A stretch of 38,745 nucleotides of DNA. Origin: Agrocybe praecox. Taxonomy: Eukaryota; Basidiomycota; Agaricomycetes; Agaricales; Agrocybaceae. The stretch lies in NCBI GenBank assembly GCA_964017145.1, contig CAXHKQ010000082.1:1-38745 (forward strand). Direction: 5' to 3'. The position numbers and the translations under genes were made by a program. This document shows, one piece after another, positions 9,055-20,112 of this stretch (the stretch's first letter is position 1; every line of letters begins with the position of its first letter). The notes beneath the pieces are model-generated. The model saw only the letters and a list, made by a program, of their open reading frames with translations. It was not told the DNA's origin and did no database searches.

Positions 9055-9816
9055 GGATAAAGTGGGGCAAGTGTTTTTGGTGTGTTAGCTTTGACAAATC
9101 ATATCCCATTAATGTGCTAGGATTCACAAACGCTTGATGTAAAAAAAATGGAATGATGGGCTTCGAAGCGAAATTTACCTGTAAACTCTAGTATGTTTTT
9201 GTTTCACCATTTAATTGAACATTCACGAGAGAACCGAGGTTTATCTCTAACGAATACAGGGTGGGGCAAGTTTTACCTGGCCTCTTTATGTTGTATCCAT
9301 AAGACTTTTATGTAAAAAATATCATTAAAATATGTTTATACTATGTTAAGAACACAGTCCAATCATTTTTATCTGGGAAAGGCATCAGAGAGATATTCAT
9401 TTGTAGTGTTATATCCATTTTTCATATGGACAATTTTTATCACAATTTATTGCACACGTGAAACCAAATTATAGAGGCCATGATGATATTTCTTGGTTTC
9501 TAGCGGTTTTGTTCGTTTGAATGAGCATTTAAAAAAACTTATATGTTATTTTTCGACTTTCGGTTTTTGGAGTATAGCAGACCAGATACAGACCAGATAC
9601 AGGGCAATATTGGGTGCTATCCCTGAGTTAGCACATATAGCTTATATTTTAATATAGCTTATATTAATATAGCGTAAATTGTGCGCTCGTTATATTTCCT
9701 TAAATATAGCCAGATAAATGGACTATCGATTGCATTTTACCATTTCGAAATTGATTCAAAACTACCGACGTGGGAGATCGTCAAACTTTTTAGGCAAAAC
9801 TTGCCCCACCTTACCC
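9055..9816. mobile_element. MITE with GTGGGGCAAGTTT termini
   Basis: TA (9053-9054 and 9817-9818) flanks GGATAAAGTGGGGCAAGTGT on the left and, on the right, the reverse complement GGGTAAGGTGGGGCAAGTTT. A third copy of the core (GGGTGGGGCAAGTTTTACC) sits internally at about 9260-9280, so part of the end may be duplicated inside. No open reading frame. TA duplications point to the Tc1/mariner superfamily. Confidence 0.75.
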
Positions 9817-9818
9817 TA

Positions 9819-10420
9819 CTATAAGTAATTTGATCACGATTTAAAATTTATATTGGCATTAGTGAGACAAATATAATAAGGAGTGTGCCTGAAAAACGCA
9901 TACCATTTTCCTACTATCGCTCGTTAACCTAATTGATTTTTGACATCTGAAAATTCGAGTTAAAAATATATGCTAGTATCACAATGGCATAAAAATATAA
10001 AACCCTTGCATTCGTCAACGGACAATTTATTGATATAATTCGCAGTAGATTGGACCGATCCTTGCAAATAAATCAGTAGTGTATCTCCTGCCAATAGAAC
10101 GGTATCGAGCTCTAGTAAAAATGAACTGATGTCGACAAATTCTCAATGCCAAAAAAATCGAAGATTTGAAAAAAAATAAATTTCAGCAGCGAGGAAGGTT
10201 AAAGATTAGATAAAAAAACAAAAATGAAAGGTATTCCTGAATGTTCGATACATCTGTCAACATTTTTGTTCGGTTGAATGGACAAATAATAATCATAAAA
10301 ATAATACAATTTTATATTCCGTTTCATTTTTAATGATTGCTGAACAGGTACACATAAGTTATTGAATTTTGATATGAATTTTAATATATTGAATTTTCAT
10401 ATTAATATTAGACGCATTCC
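9819..10420. other. AT-rich intergenic or intronic DNA, no gene seen
   Basis: Low GC, short A/T runs and no coding-like frame. I see no defined repeat ends in it. Confidence 0.4.
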
Positions 10421-10424
10421 TTAA

Positions 10425-11174
10425 GGGGGTAGTCCTCTAAATAATATTTTCGTATGGCAATTTTTTTTTGTTAGCTTAAAATTATCTTTGGAATGTATAT
10501 TTTATTGTAGGCTTTATCCCATCTTTGTCGGAAACTTGGATCGTCCGTTATGAGGCGATATGCAGAGATGTGCATCGGCGCGACGTGCGCGCTTGCATGC
10601 AAAACCAAGCGTTACCCGATACTTCAAATGCGTTTTTCTCGAAACGGTGTTCTAGAAATCGGTGTGCAACATAGCGTGTTATCCGCACATACGATTTTGA
10701 TTGGACTTTGCGTTTTGCATTCACAATTGAATTATCTAGTCTCCTACGTAGCCGATTTGGGATACCTTGAAAAATCTGTGCTCGGTGCACGTTTTTGTAC
10801 AGATTTTTAGGCTAAAAAAGCACTTTTTTGATTCAACACGCCGTCATAATTTGAGTTTTTGGTTTTTCCAAAAAATCCTACGTAGGAGACTAGATTTAGC
10901 AATTGACAATTACATGAAAAAAAAAAAATTGCAGGTCCCAACTGAAGACCTCCAGACAGCACACCGAAAATGGTTGTATGAAGAACACTGGGTGCTTCCC
11001 CCTCGTGCCGCGGTCACGAGAAGCGGCCTATGAAGAAAACACAAATTGTTCCCGAAAGCTATTTATATGGTTAATAAATAGATATACTTAAATTTTTCAT
11101 TCCCTTAAGTTTTAGTAATTAAACAAAATTCCGAAAAACACCTATTTTTCAGTAATATTTAGAGGACTACCCCC
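10425..11174. mobile_element. TTAA-flanked MITE, piggyBac-like
   Basis: TTAA at 10421-10424 and 11175-11178 flanks near-perfect terminal repeats GGGGGTAGTCCTCTAAATAA (left) and the matching right end ATTTAGAGGACTACCCCC (11157-11174; four C outside the CTA in the element, the fifth shared in the alignment). A TTAA duplication is the hallmark of piggyBac, although the usual CCC start is absent. An internal inverted repeat (TCTAGTCTCCTACGTAG near 10736 and CTACGTAGGAGACTAGA near 10880) sits near the centre. No transposase frame. Confidence 0.65.
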
Positions 11175-11178
11175 TTAA

Positions 11179-11831
11179 GATAATTAAAACACTCACCAAC
11201 ATTTTAATTAGGTTTTGTTGAATGTACATCATTGTGGCCTCCCTTATATACTCTGATTTTGGCCTAACCGCCTCTGGCCTCTGGAAAATCATAAAACAGC
11301 GCTCCTAAGAGAATCCTTAGTCATCATTCAACATCCTTTCTTGAATTTTATCGTTAGAAGAAAAAAACCAGAACCCTTACCGGTGATTGAACCCTGGATC
11401 TTCCGATTGTGAGGCAGACAGACATAACTTATACTCCAATCAGACGACCTTTATCTTGAGCTGCACCTTAACTTTGTGCAATTTGTTCATATATTTTTCA
11501 TTGTGTTTTAAGCTGACAGAAGTCCCAAAGTTTAGCTATCCTCCCTTTTCAAAATGTTGGCTCCATTGAGATCCGATGTGTTTCCACCCGATTTCTAAGG
11601 TAAAATCTATGAAATCATGAGAATCGAATGTTGATTAGGATGCATTTTTCACGGTTTGACATTTGTTTGAGTCAATTATATAACATTTTTCTTATCAAAC
11701 CTTAAAACCACAGCCAACATTCCATAATCCAGGCTAGTATTCACGCACACCCGCGAACACTCACACGCACACACTCACTCACACGCTGTCATATCATAAA
11801 TTGCATATCAACAATATTTTCCACACGCTCT

Positions 11832-11862
<31 letters not shown>

Positions 11863-11880
11863 CATCTCGTCGTCGTATCT
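11179..11880. other. Intergenic or intronic DNA with CA microsatellite
   Basis: No gene seen. Holds an AT-rich part and then short CACACG/ACAC repeats, including an uninterrupted CA run at about 11832-11855. Confidence 0.4.
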
Positions 11881-12188
11881 CGTATCAACAAGCACCCTTC
11901 ATGGCTTCCCAAATACGGCACCAGCAAGCGACGACGATCCAGAGAACACTCATAACAGCAGCGCAACGCAACGAGCAGCAGGCAGCAGCAGCAGCAAGCA
12001 GCAATGCGCCGCTATTCATCCCCCACAGTGCACGGAACGGCGTTCCAGGCGTCCCCGGTGCCGCTTTGCGCGCCGTCGCCATCGACGACGACGACGTCGT
12101 GCATTCGTCGTTCGAGACGAGACGGTGGCGACGAGTGTAAGTGAGCGTGCTTGGGCTTGCCGGCGTGTAGCTCGCGTGCGTCTGTATG
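11881..12188 (+). promoter_or_regulatory. Left part of a CpG-rich promoter or 5'-exon-like block
   Basis: GC- and CpG-rich sequence with CAG/GCA and GACGAC repeats, sharply different from its AT-rich flanks. A good splice donor, GTGTAAGTGAG with GTAAGT at 12137-12142, is present, so 5' UTR exon of an unseen gene is possible. Reading frames through it (11801-12214, 11901-12140) are low-complexity and start inside microsatellites; I do not call a protein. The block resumes at 13761 on the far side of a hAT insertion. Confidence 0.4.
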
Positions 12189-13760
12189 CAGGCGCGGATC
12201 CGGGATTTGGGTAGACAGGGTTTCCTCAAATTCGTAGTTAACTGATAACGTATAAAAGTACCAATCCAACGTTTATATTAGGGTAATGCACTATAAAACG
12301 CCACTTTTCATGAAAAGCTCTGTTTTATTGTTCAAGAAAGATGGTGGATGATTTCGATCATTCGAATTACCTTTTCGAAATCGCACCTCATATTTCGAAG
12401 CCACAAATAAAAGAATAGAATATTCGAATGCCTTTTATCTGCTACAATATATATTCAGAAGTGTTTAGATATATGTTTCCAGTCCTTTCCATTGAAAAAA
12501 AATAGAAAAAAATGCCTACATGCGGTTATTCGTTCGATAATTTCTCCATATATGAACCGAGAGGTCTTTCTTAGAGGTCGTTCTTAGCCACAAACAAGAC
12601 TTTTATTCAACGATATTTCAGGATGCAATAGAAGAATGTTTATTTAACAAAATTGCATCATTAATTTTGTTGTGTGTTTATTATTTTTCTCACAAAACGT
12701 TGACTAATATATTAAACATATCCACTATAACAGTTATTTGTTTGTACTACATGGGCTGATAAGTATCGGGAGAAATAGGGAAGGAACAACATTTCTGATG
12801 AAGACAAAATTTAATGTTGATTATAGTCATCTTTCAGCCACTCAAACAAAATCTTCTACTCGTACTGTCGTTAGTTTGGAAGATATTGTCTTTATTGTAA
12901 ACACCATATGTACCATATGGCACTGATTTCTGATAGGTAGAAGGTCCGATGGAGCCAAAACATGACTTGAGAAATTGTTATCTGGGGTCTGCTCTAGCCG
13001 AAATTAAATATGGCAATATTCTGAACTGTACCTTCCATTTGGGCATTTTGCAGTTTCTGCTAAATTTCAATAAGTCAACATACAAATTTCGGAATTCGGG
13101 ATGGCTGATACCCTGAGGTTATTTAAAAAATATATTTACATATCGTGCATACGTTTTTGGGCATACGAGAGATCTTTGCGGAGAGAGTGCCGCAAAAACG
13201 CAAAAACACGCAATCGACCAAATCGAACAAACAGCCATAATAAATTAATTGGGCTATGTATTGTGGTCCCATTTATGGTAATGAGCGTATTTGGTCCTAA
13301 GCGCCTATTTTGTGTTTCCCAAATGGAAATTTTAGCTCCAGGGAAAGAATGAGGCAGAAAAATCTAAAAAATGGTGCATTTTGCAAGGGTTAGAGACGAA
13401 TACTTTTTGAAGGTGATCGAAATGTTGTAGGACCGCTGATTTATGGCTATCGAGCTGAAATGAAACCCTATTTCTCCCGATACTTCTCAGCCCATGTAGT
13501 AGATTATCTGGATCTCTGAATTCTACCGTGAAAAGTACATCGAATTCGTGAAATATTAAAATTAAAATACGATACGATATGATATAAGTTTTGAGGATCG
13601 TTCAATGGACGCTTTTTGATTTTGATTGATAAAATCCCATTCATAAATCTAATGTTTTCGTACTTCGTGTTCGTGTTGATAAGAAAACATGTTGATGAAA
13701 AAACTATCACGCATTACTGGATTTGCCTCCTGAGCGCCCCATGATCTGAATCCGCCACTG
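12189..13760. mobile_element. Non-autonomous hAT element, interrupted by a mariner-type element
   Basis: The left end CAGGCGCGGATCC and right end (reverse complement CAGTGGCGGATTC) are typical hAT termini, and the flanking 8-mers TCTGTATG (12181-12188) and TCTTTGTG (13761-13768) match at six of eight positions, as expected for an aged 8-bp target duplication. The middle is occupied by the younger TA-flanked element 12750-13496. No transposase coding survives. Confidence 0.7.
12750..13496. mobile_element. mariner-type MITE nested in the hAT element
   Basis: TA (12748-12749, 13497-13498) flanks 32-bp terminal repeats that differ at one position: CATGGGCTGATAAGTATCGG on the left and CATGGGCTGAGAAGTATCGG as the reverse complement of the right. 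The GGCTGATAAG core resembles mariner ends. Near-identical ends indicate recent transposition. A related single end is found at 16258-16275. No transposase motif was recognised in its frames. Confidence 0.8.
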
Positions 13761-14345
13761 TCTTTGTGTTTTGTTCGCCCGTTGGCGGCTACGGCGGCGA
13801 CGACGACGACGGCTGTGTACTACATTGAGATTAAATTACGCAGTGCGCCCGTCGCTCGTCGTGCATGCGGCGGCTCCTCGACGCAACGCATCGCCCAGAA
13901 GAAAAAACATAATAATAAAGAAATATGAAAGATATGCCACGAACGCAATGTGTGTGCTGTGCTGTTCTGTGCTGCTGTGCGCAGAGCGGAGCAGTTCATA
14001 TAAATTGATCACTCGCGCGCGCGTCGACAAACTACTACCAGCCAGTGCTAGCCAGCCAGCCAGAGAGACGGTCGACGGCGACTACATATTGTTCTGGGGC
14101 GAACCAGCCACCAGCCACCGGCGGCGGCGGCGGCGAGTCTGTCAGCGCGAGCCAGTCAGCCAGCCAGCCAGTCATCTTGAGATGAAGATAAAGTCCATCA
14201 TGTCGGGGCACAAGCGCAAGCGCGTGCGGCATGCGTCACATATTGGTGCTAGCGCACGCGCACGTTCACTCATCCAGACGGATTTTCCACTTTGAGCCTC
14301 CGCCCGTTCTGTTCGCTTCACGTGCCCGTCGTGCGCTAACGACGG
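13761..14345. promoter_or_regulatory. Right part of the CpG-rich promoter-like block
   Basis: Continuation of the GC-rich block after the hAT element, with CGACGACGACGAC and GCCAGCCAGCCAG simple repeats, CpG-rich and GCGC tracts. The 174-codon open frame at 13771-14295 is Arg/Ser-rich with no domain and begins at a non-conserved start, so I treat it as fortuitous. It looks like 5' UTR or promoter DNA. Confidence 0.35.
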
Positions 14346-14633
14346 CGGCGGACGGCGGCGGCAGTCCGGGATGGCAGATAAATGCTATCTGAATGAAATC
14401 GTACACGGAGAATGGTGCAGGATGGCTGATAGCCTGGGAGACTTTCTTCTTTCATAGGATTGATTTTTGTTTTAAAATTATGTTTATTAAGAAACAATGT
14501 ATAAACTATACTTGAATCTGGGAATATTTCTTCTATCTTGTTCGGATGAAAACGTTTCAAGATTCATAAATATGAGCTCTTCTTAGAATCCTTGTCTTCT
14601 CGCGAGAAGGTTTTCCAGCGTCAATAAGTTCAT

Positions 14634-16101
14634 TAGGTCTGGTTGTGGACAGTGGACTCTCCCCGTAACTTTGGACTTCAAACATAAAAATATCAATCGG
14701 ATCTGTAAAAGGTCGATTCAATACGATTGATAATGCCGTTTAATGCATCAATTTACTTGAAATTGAGTTTTGAACGTCAGTACAGGGTGACCAGAAATAA
14801 CCCGCACAACATTTGGAACAGCCTGCCATGGTGGTTACTTATCGCAGCACATTTTTATTGTCTTTTTGTATTCTCTGAGATTGTATGTATTTGACATTTC
14901 GTCAAAACCCAGTTAGAAGCGGTCCTTCGTCGTTTGGGACGATGGCGAAAAAAAGTGCCAAGATGGAACGGTTTTAGTATATTTCTGTGTAAAAAATGAA
15001 AATTCGAGATCGCTCGTGAGATCAGAAGGAATCGAGAATCGGGGCGGACAATCGAAATTTGTGGACATATAATCAAGGCATACAAGCCACAAAAAGTTCA
15101 GCGCCACACTTTTGGAAACAAGCGAGTGAGACAAATTAAATGTCAGTGCCGCTGTTCGGGAATTAGAGTGCATTTCATTCAAAGACGAGTTAGGGCTGGA
15201 ATTGGCGCCAACGTAAAAAAATGCCTTGTTTTCGTGGAAAAGGATCTAACATTTAACCAAGAAGTATCGACCAGTCCTTCTTTAGGGCATCATGCGTCCT
15301 TGGGCACAGCAGCACTTTTAAGTCGTATTTTGGACATTCCAACAGAGCTCTGCGCCGGCCCACGAGGCCTTATTCAAAAAGGCTTAAAAAATGACTCACA
15401 AGAAGTTGGAGGCCTTGAACCAATAGTTAAGAGGGTCGTTTATCGGAAAAATAGGAGCGTCTCAACGCACAAATCTTCGCGGAGCGATTAGGGCTGTACA
15501 TCGCCAGGCAAAGAAGCCATTACGGAACCGACTAGTTATTTGAAAAGTCAATGGTTGAATTGAGGTTTATCATTTTAGTTCTTGTTATTACTCGTTGAAT
15601 TGTAGGAGCTACGCTAAAAAACGCTTGTCCGGGTTATTTCTGGTCACCTTGTATTTGTAATACGATTTCTTCGTCATACTGATGATTGTACCAGTAAAAG
15701 CAGGCATATGATTCGACTTCGATAAGTAGCCTCTTGATGTCTCATGTATTAGGTTCATTGTAAAGATTAAACCACATAAAATAAACAACATCATGATCCG
15801 ATTTCCAGGATAGCGATATCATTTCTGAAAAACAGTTACCAATACCAATGCGATTTCTGAAAAACAGTTACCAATGCGATTGACATTCCAAAGAAGTAGT
15901 CAACAGCACGCTACATCTTTGTTCTCTCAAAAAATCATGATTTTTTAAATGTTGGATTTCTTTTTAATTTATGAAGGAACTAATATTTCAACACTAGTTA
16001 TCGTTCTCAGATTTCTATAGATTTTCGAATATTCGCATAAATATCAACTTGGCCAAAAGTTTTGACTAAAATCCTAACTACATCCATAACTTAACTTCCC
16101 C
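14634..16101. mobile_element. MITE-B copy 2, interrupted by a mariner-type element
   Basis: The left part (GGTTGTGGACAGTGGAC...CCGTAACTTTGGA from 14641) matches MITE-B copy 1 near 8155-8180 (GGTTGTGAACA...CCGTAACTTTTGA), and 15654-16101 matches 8510-8811 in order. Homology resumes exactly at the right boundary of the inserted element (TTTGTAATACGA at 15654), confirming a nested insertion. The outer left terminus is eroded. Confidence 0.65.
14783..15651 (+). mobile_element. mariner/Tc1-type element with decayed interior, nested in MITE-B copy 2
   Basis: TA (14781-14782, 15652-15653) flanks terminal repeats CAGGGTGACCAGAAATAACC (left) and CAAGGTGACCAGAAATAACC (reverse complement of right). The 869-bp interior is less AT-rich than its surroundings and has plus-strand open stretches joined by stops (for example 15126-15491). 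This suggests a decayed, internally deleted transposase gene, but no catalytic motif is legible. Confidence 0.75.
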
Positions 16102-16107
16102 TACATT

Positions 16108-16276
16108 AAATGTGTATGCCCGTTGAAAACCGTTTTAATAATATGATTTGGCATGAGTTATTTTTAAGAATATTCTTTTTTACTGAAACGTTGGAAAGGA
16201 ATAACAATAATCCTATTATTGCTCTAATGTTCTAAAGTTGTCCAAAATAAATCGTCTCTCAACTTATCAGCCCATG
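16108..16276. repeat. Possible truncated relic ending in a mariner-type terminus
   Basis: ACTTATCAGCCCATG at 16261-16275 matches the inverted terminus of the 12750-13496 element. No partner end was found upstream, so this is a solo or truncated end. Confidence 0.4.
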
Positions 16277-17260
16277 CAGTCGCATGCCACATCCTGGTGT
16301 TCGTAATTCTTTTCCACTGCACAGAAGAAGCGGATCAACGTTTTGCGCGCGCTGCTCCGCCTCTCGTTTTCTCTTGCGCATAGCATATTTTCATAGAATA
16401 AAATGGATCAACGGAAAAAACACAATCAATTCAAGCGTGCTCCGTCCGCCGGCCGTAAGCGACGAGCAGAGCGTGCGCGTGCGGCATATCATATTAATCT
16501 GGACGTGCGGAGGTGTTTGATGTAATCGCTCAATTGGCATAAACGGTCTTGACTCGCTCGAGCTCGAGTGAAAATCCATTTGTTGCGGAACGACGAATGA
16601 TAGCAGTCGTTCTCGGAATTATTCAATGAATGATACACTTCAGACAGTAGCATAGAATTACGCGGAACAAGTGTAACGATACTTCGGGAAGCCGATGCAG
16701 CGATACAATAAACGTGTGTCATGCGAACGCACACTTTCCGTACAATATACTACAACGACGTCCTATGCGAAATGGGTTCGTTGTCGTCGCTGCCGTTCGT
16801 TCAGTGTGGTAAAATATATGCTCGCTATGCTGAACGTACCTACTCTGGCAATATATGGCTGTGGGAGTTTTGTTCTAGCTGGTGGAACAAATCCAGTGCG
16901 AGCGTGGCTTTGAAAGGTAACGACTATGGAAAAACTGCATTACAACGCACACATACGCGCGCAATCCGCACCGGTACATAACTTGCGCGCACTCGCATAA
17001 TAAGAACGATCCGAACTCCATCGCTCGCGCGGTGTGCGAACAAAGTTTCATCGTTGTGCGAGTGCGGCGCCATATGCGCGCTATGCTCTTTTGTTATGTT
17101 GCACATACACACACACAGTCCCACTACCACACTTTGCCACGCACACAAACACACACACACACAATCACACAAAGCTTAGCTTAGCGAAACAATGTAAATA
17201 TAATAAACTCGTCAGGGAAACACACTCGACAATAAATAATATCACGCTTGTATACTATAC
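16277..17260. promoter_or_regulatory. CpG-rich, CA-rich stretch
   Basis: CG-rich segment (GCGCGCGCTGCTCCGCC near 16346, GTGCGCGTGCGGCATATC near 16475, CGCGCACTCGC near 16987) followed by CACACA tracts (17104-17163). It probably belonged to the same ancestral block as 11881-14345 before the insertions. Short frames here (for example 16284-16520, 16721-16981) have no recognisable domain. Confidence 0.3.
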
Positions 17261-18171
17261 ACTATACCAGTAGCGTTAGCTTCAAATTAGGATTTGGTTA
17301 AGCAGAATTTTCTGAGTTAGTTTGGTGATTCATATAGACATGTTATACAGCCTTGGAAAGATGAGACATTTTTTCAAGACGATTACGAAGTAGTTGAGAT
17401 GACACTGTGCTGTTGAACATGTCTATGTTTGTGTCGAAAAACAAGCGAACGAATGAATGCGTTATGCACCATATTTTAATCAATCATAACAAATTTATAT
17501 AGCCTGAGTTACAAAAACGCAAACATTCTAGGATATCGCCAAGACATCTTCAAATATCATTACAAACCAGCGATCAGTTGAAACAATAGATCTAGTACTA
17601 TAGATATGGCCATAGGTTAGGGTACGTTCCTCCAACATCTTTTTTGCACACACTCAAACAAATTCGTATACGTACACGATCCACATGACAATGTTTTTTA
17701 TTTACACTTGGCATGAATGACATTGAGTAAATACGCATTGTTGACATTTGTTCGAACGAATAAAATCCTATGAGAACCGGTCGCCGGTCGCAACGATAGT
17801 TGTGCGACTGGCACACTAACTGGTATGCGTTGAAGATGCCCACAGTGCCGCACACTCAGCAGTGAGACCTATGCTCAGCCTGCATGTCGTCCGGATCGGC
17901 CACAGCCGTTTGGCAACGCTTTCTGGCGGGTTCTGTTGAATCTTGTGATTTTGATGGTGGTCACTTTGTTCACATGTATAACGCCGTAGGCCACGCGAAA
18001 GTGTTGTTGTCCAGGATTGAGCCGCAGTCGACGATAAGCCGTCGCACAAATTATCGCAAACTAAAACAAATAACGAACTGTGAACTGACATACCAATCAG
18101 CAATTTATTATGAACACAACTGCAGGGATGTGAGTATAAACAATAGTTATTGAATATGAAATTCATCGACA
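17261..18171. other. Gene-poor DNA with a promoter-like motif
   Basis: No gene supported; the overlapping frames 17884-18153 (+) and 17816-18172 (-) show no family. AGGGATGTGAGTATAA at 18124-18139, followed by CAATAGTT, is nearly identical to 37467-37490 beside the methyltransferase promoter. Confidence 0.35.
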
Positions 18172-18173
18172 TA

Positions 18174-19810
18174 CACTTGTGGACTTATACTTAAGAACGA
18201 TTTCACATTCATTGAAAACCGGTTGAAAAGGCCCAGTTACCATGATCAAACTCGTATTTTTGTGATGCAGTATCTTCAGTACACTCAATGCGCATCATTT
18301 AATCGAAACATCTGTTGAAAAAGATGTGCCCTAGGCCCTGTACTCGTGTTTGTAATATGTTCATGCATATCTCGCATGGTCATCTAATTAGGAACTGTCC
18401 ACTCTCGCCTCGATTCTGAGCAATTGCAAAGCTCTAGAGTTTTCGAATAATTTTTATATTGTTTATTACACTTATGTCAAGTAGTTCCAATCGAAAAATG
18501 GGCTGAAATGTTGAGAAATAAGGCCTCGACTCCTACTAAGCGTCTGGTGTGCATGTCTGGCGAAAAAGATGAATATCAGGTCCGCGGAGATGTAAACGCT
18601 TCTTCCAAAGCACAGAGACCGGTTGAATTGATGTTTTTGGTACGAGTTGCGTTAGGGCTCTGGACCGGCTACACGAAAATCTACACATATGACCCTTGAG
18701 AATATTATTTTTCCTGTTGGAACGTTTATTTTGGGCCTTCATGCTCTTGAAAGGTCTACAATTTCGATATTTTTCTGGCACGATATTGTAGTATGATGAC
18801 ATCCAATATTTTTCTGCACACATGTGGACCTGGCCCTACGACTATATAGCATATAGAGCCCCTACATTGGTTATTTGATAATTTTCTAACTATGATATCA
18901 ACACATCCATGATATACAGGCTACAAGGTCTACCTTAAGTTCGATATAGAGCTCTAAGACTTCAAACGATGTCTCAATTATCCGAACTGAACCGAATGTT
19001 CTTCGATCCGTTGCTTTAAGAGGTGCCCTTCCCGAATAACATGGCCTTTTCTCCGCGTTGCTCATTTTAATCGCTATGCTAGTATAACATTTTTTCTTGA
19101 ACCATGCGAAGCGCGAGAGCCGATACATCGACGGAGGAAAGCTTTTCACATTCGACCTTGGACTTAAAGGCCTACGACTTTTACATCGATTGATGGCCTA
19201 ATTTACATTAGGACTATCTCTTATGGCATGAATTATTCATGTTGGCTCTGTGGAATCGTTGAATTTCTATCTTGTTCGTACGTGAAAAGGCTTCGGTTCG
19301 TTCTTCCCGAGGTTGTTAATTGATGACATTGTCTTAATACACCATCAAAGCATCGAAAACTATCATTTTTCTATATCTTAAATCTAAAACAGCCTGACCA
19401 TCGACGATTAATGTCCGCAATACATTGGATATATAGTGCAACGCTTCTCGGGCATACATCTTAAGCCTCTATCCAGTTAGGGCAATTCTTTCGTTATTTC
19501 CTACTTGACATAAGTGTAATAAACAATATAACAATTTTGCGAAAAATCTAGATCCTTGCAATTGCTAAGAACCGAGGGGAAAGTAAATCGTTCTTAAGTA
19601 TATGTCCAGGCGAGATATGCATGAATAGAATACAAACACGAGTACAGGGCCTAGGGAACGGATTTCTTAACCGATTTTTGGATTATATGATGCCCATGAG
19701 AATACTAAAGACACTGCATCACAAAAATACGCTTTTGAACATGCTAAGATAGCCTTTTCTACAGATGTTCACTGAATGTGAGATCGTTCTTAAGTATAAG
19801 TCCACAAGTG
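18174..19810. mobile_element. Long-inverted-repeat transposon, TA duplication
   Basis: TA (18172-18173, 19811-19812) flanks arms of about 311 bp: 18174-18484 pairs with 19500-19810. The outer 27 bases are identical (starting CACTTGTGGACTTATACTTA), as is the inner boundary (GTGTAATAAACAATATA and its complement). Divergence is greater in mid-arm. The 1-kb centre has no open frame over 95 codons and no transposase motif. The outer terminus also occurs at the left end of 4230-4918. It is probably a non-autonomous Tc1/mariner-group element. Confidence 0.8.
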
Positions 19811-19911
19811 TATATAAAAAAAACGAACCAAGCAACGACTGGTTTACCAAATCCCAGGTCTTAACTATCGCTACTGGTAGTTCTTCGCACAAGAAAAAAT
19901 AACACTCATTT

Positions 19912-19923
19912 ACATTGTTTTAT
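19912..19923 (+). repeat. 5' target-site duplication of the LINE
   Basis: ACATTGTTTTAT, identical to 25458-25469 immediately after the A-rich tail of the LINE. Confidence 0.85.
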
Positions 19924-20112
19924 TCGCACTACAGTCGCGCCCGAGTTCGGTTGTGTCGCTCTTGCCTCTCTGGCTGTCAACGCGCTGTGCCTGTGTGATT
20001 TTTTTTCTGCGGATCTAACCTCGATCACGTCATTTTGTTTTGTAAACAAAGATCGAGCTGCGAGTTGGCTAATTCACCGGCATTTTTGGGGTGGTCCGCC
20101 ACCCTAAGCCCG

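Noticed and set aside
10767..11033. 88-codon Lys-rich frame within the TTAA-flanked MITE
   Set aside because: No transposase motif; it begins at a non-ATG codon and lies in a non-coding element.
13771..14295. 174-codon Arg/Ser-rich frame in the CpG-rich block
   Set aside because: Low complexity, no family resemblance, and the same sequence is open on the other strand; more likely UTR or promoter DNA.
17816..18172. Overlapping 118-codon minus and 89-codon plus frames
   Set aside because: No recognisable domain, no splice or promoter context, and mutually overlapping.
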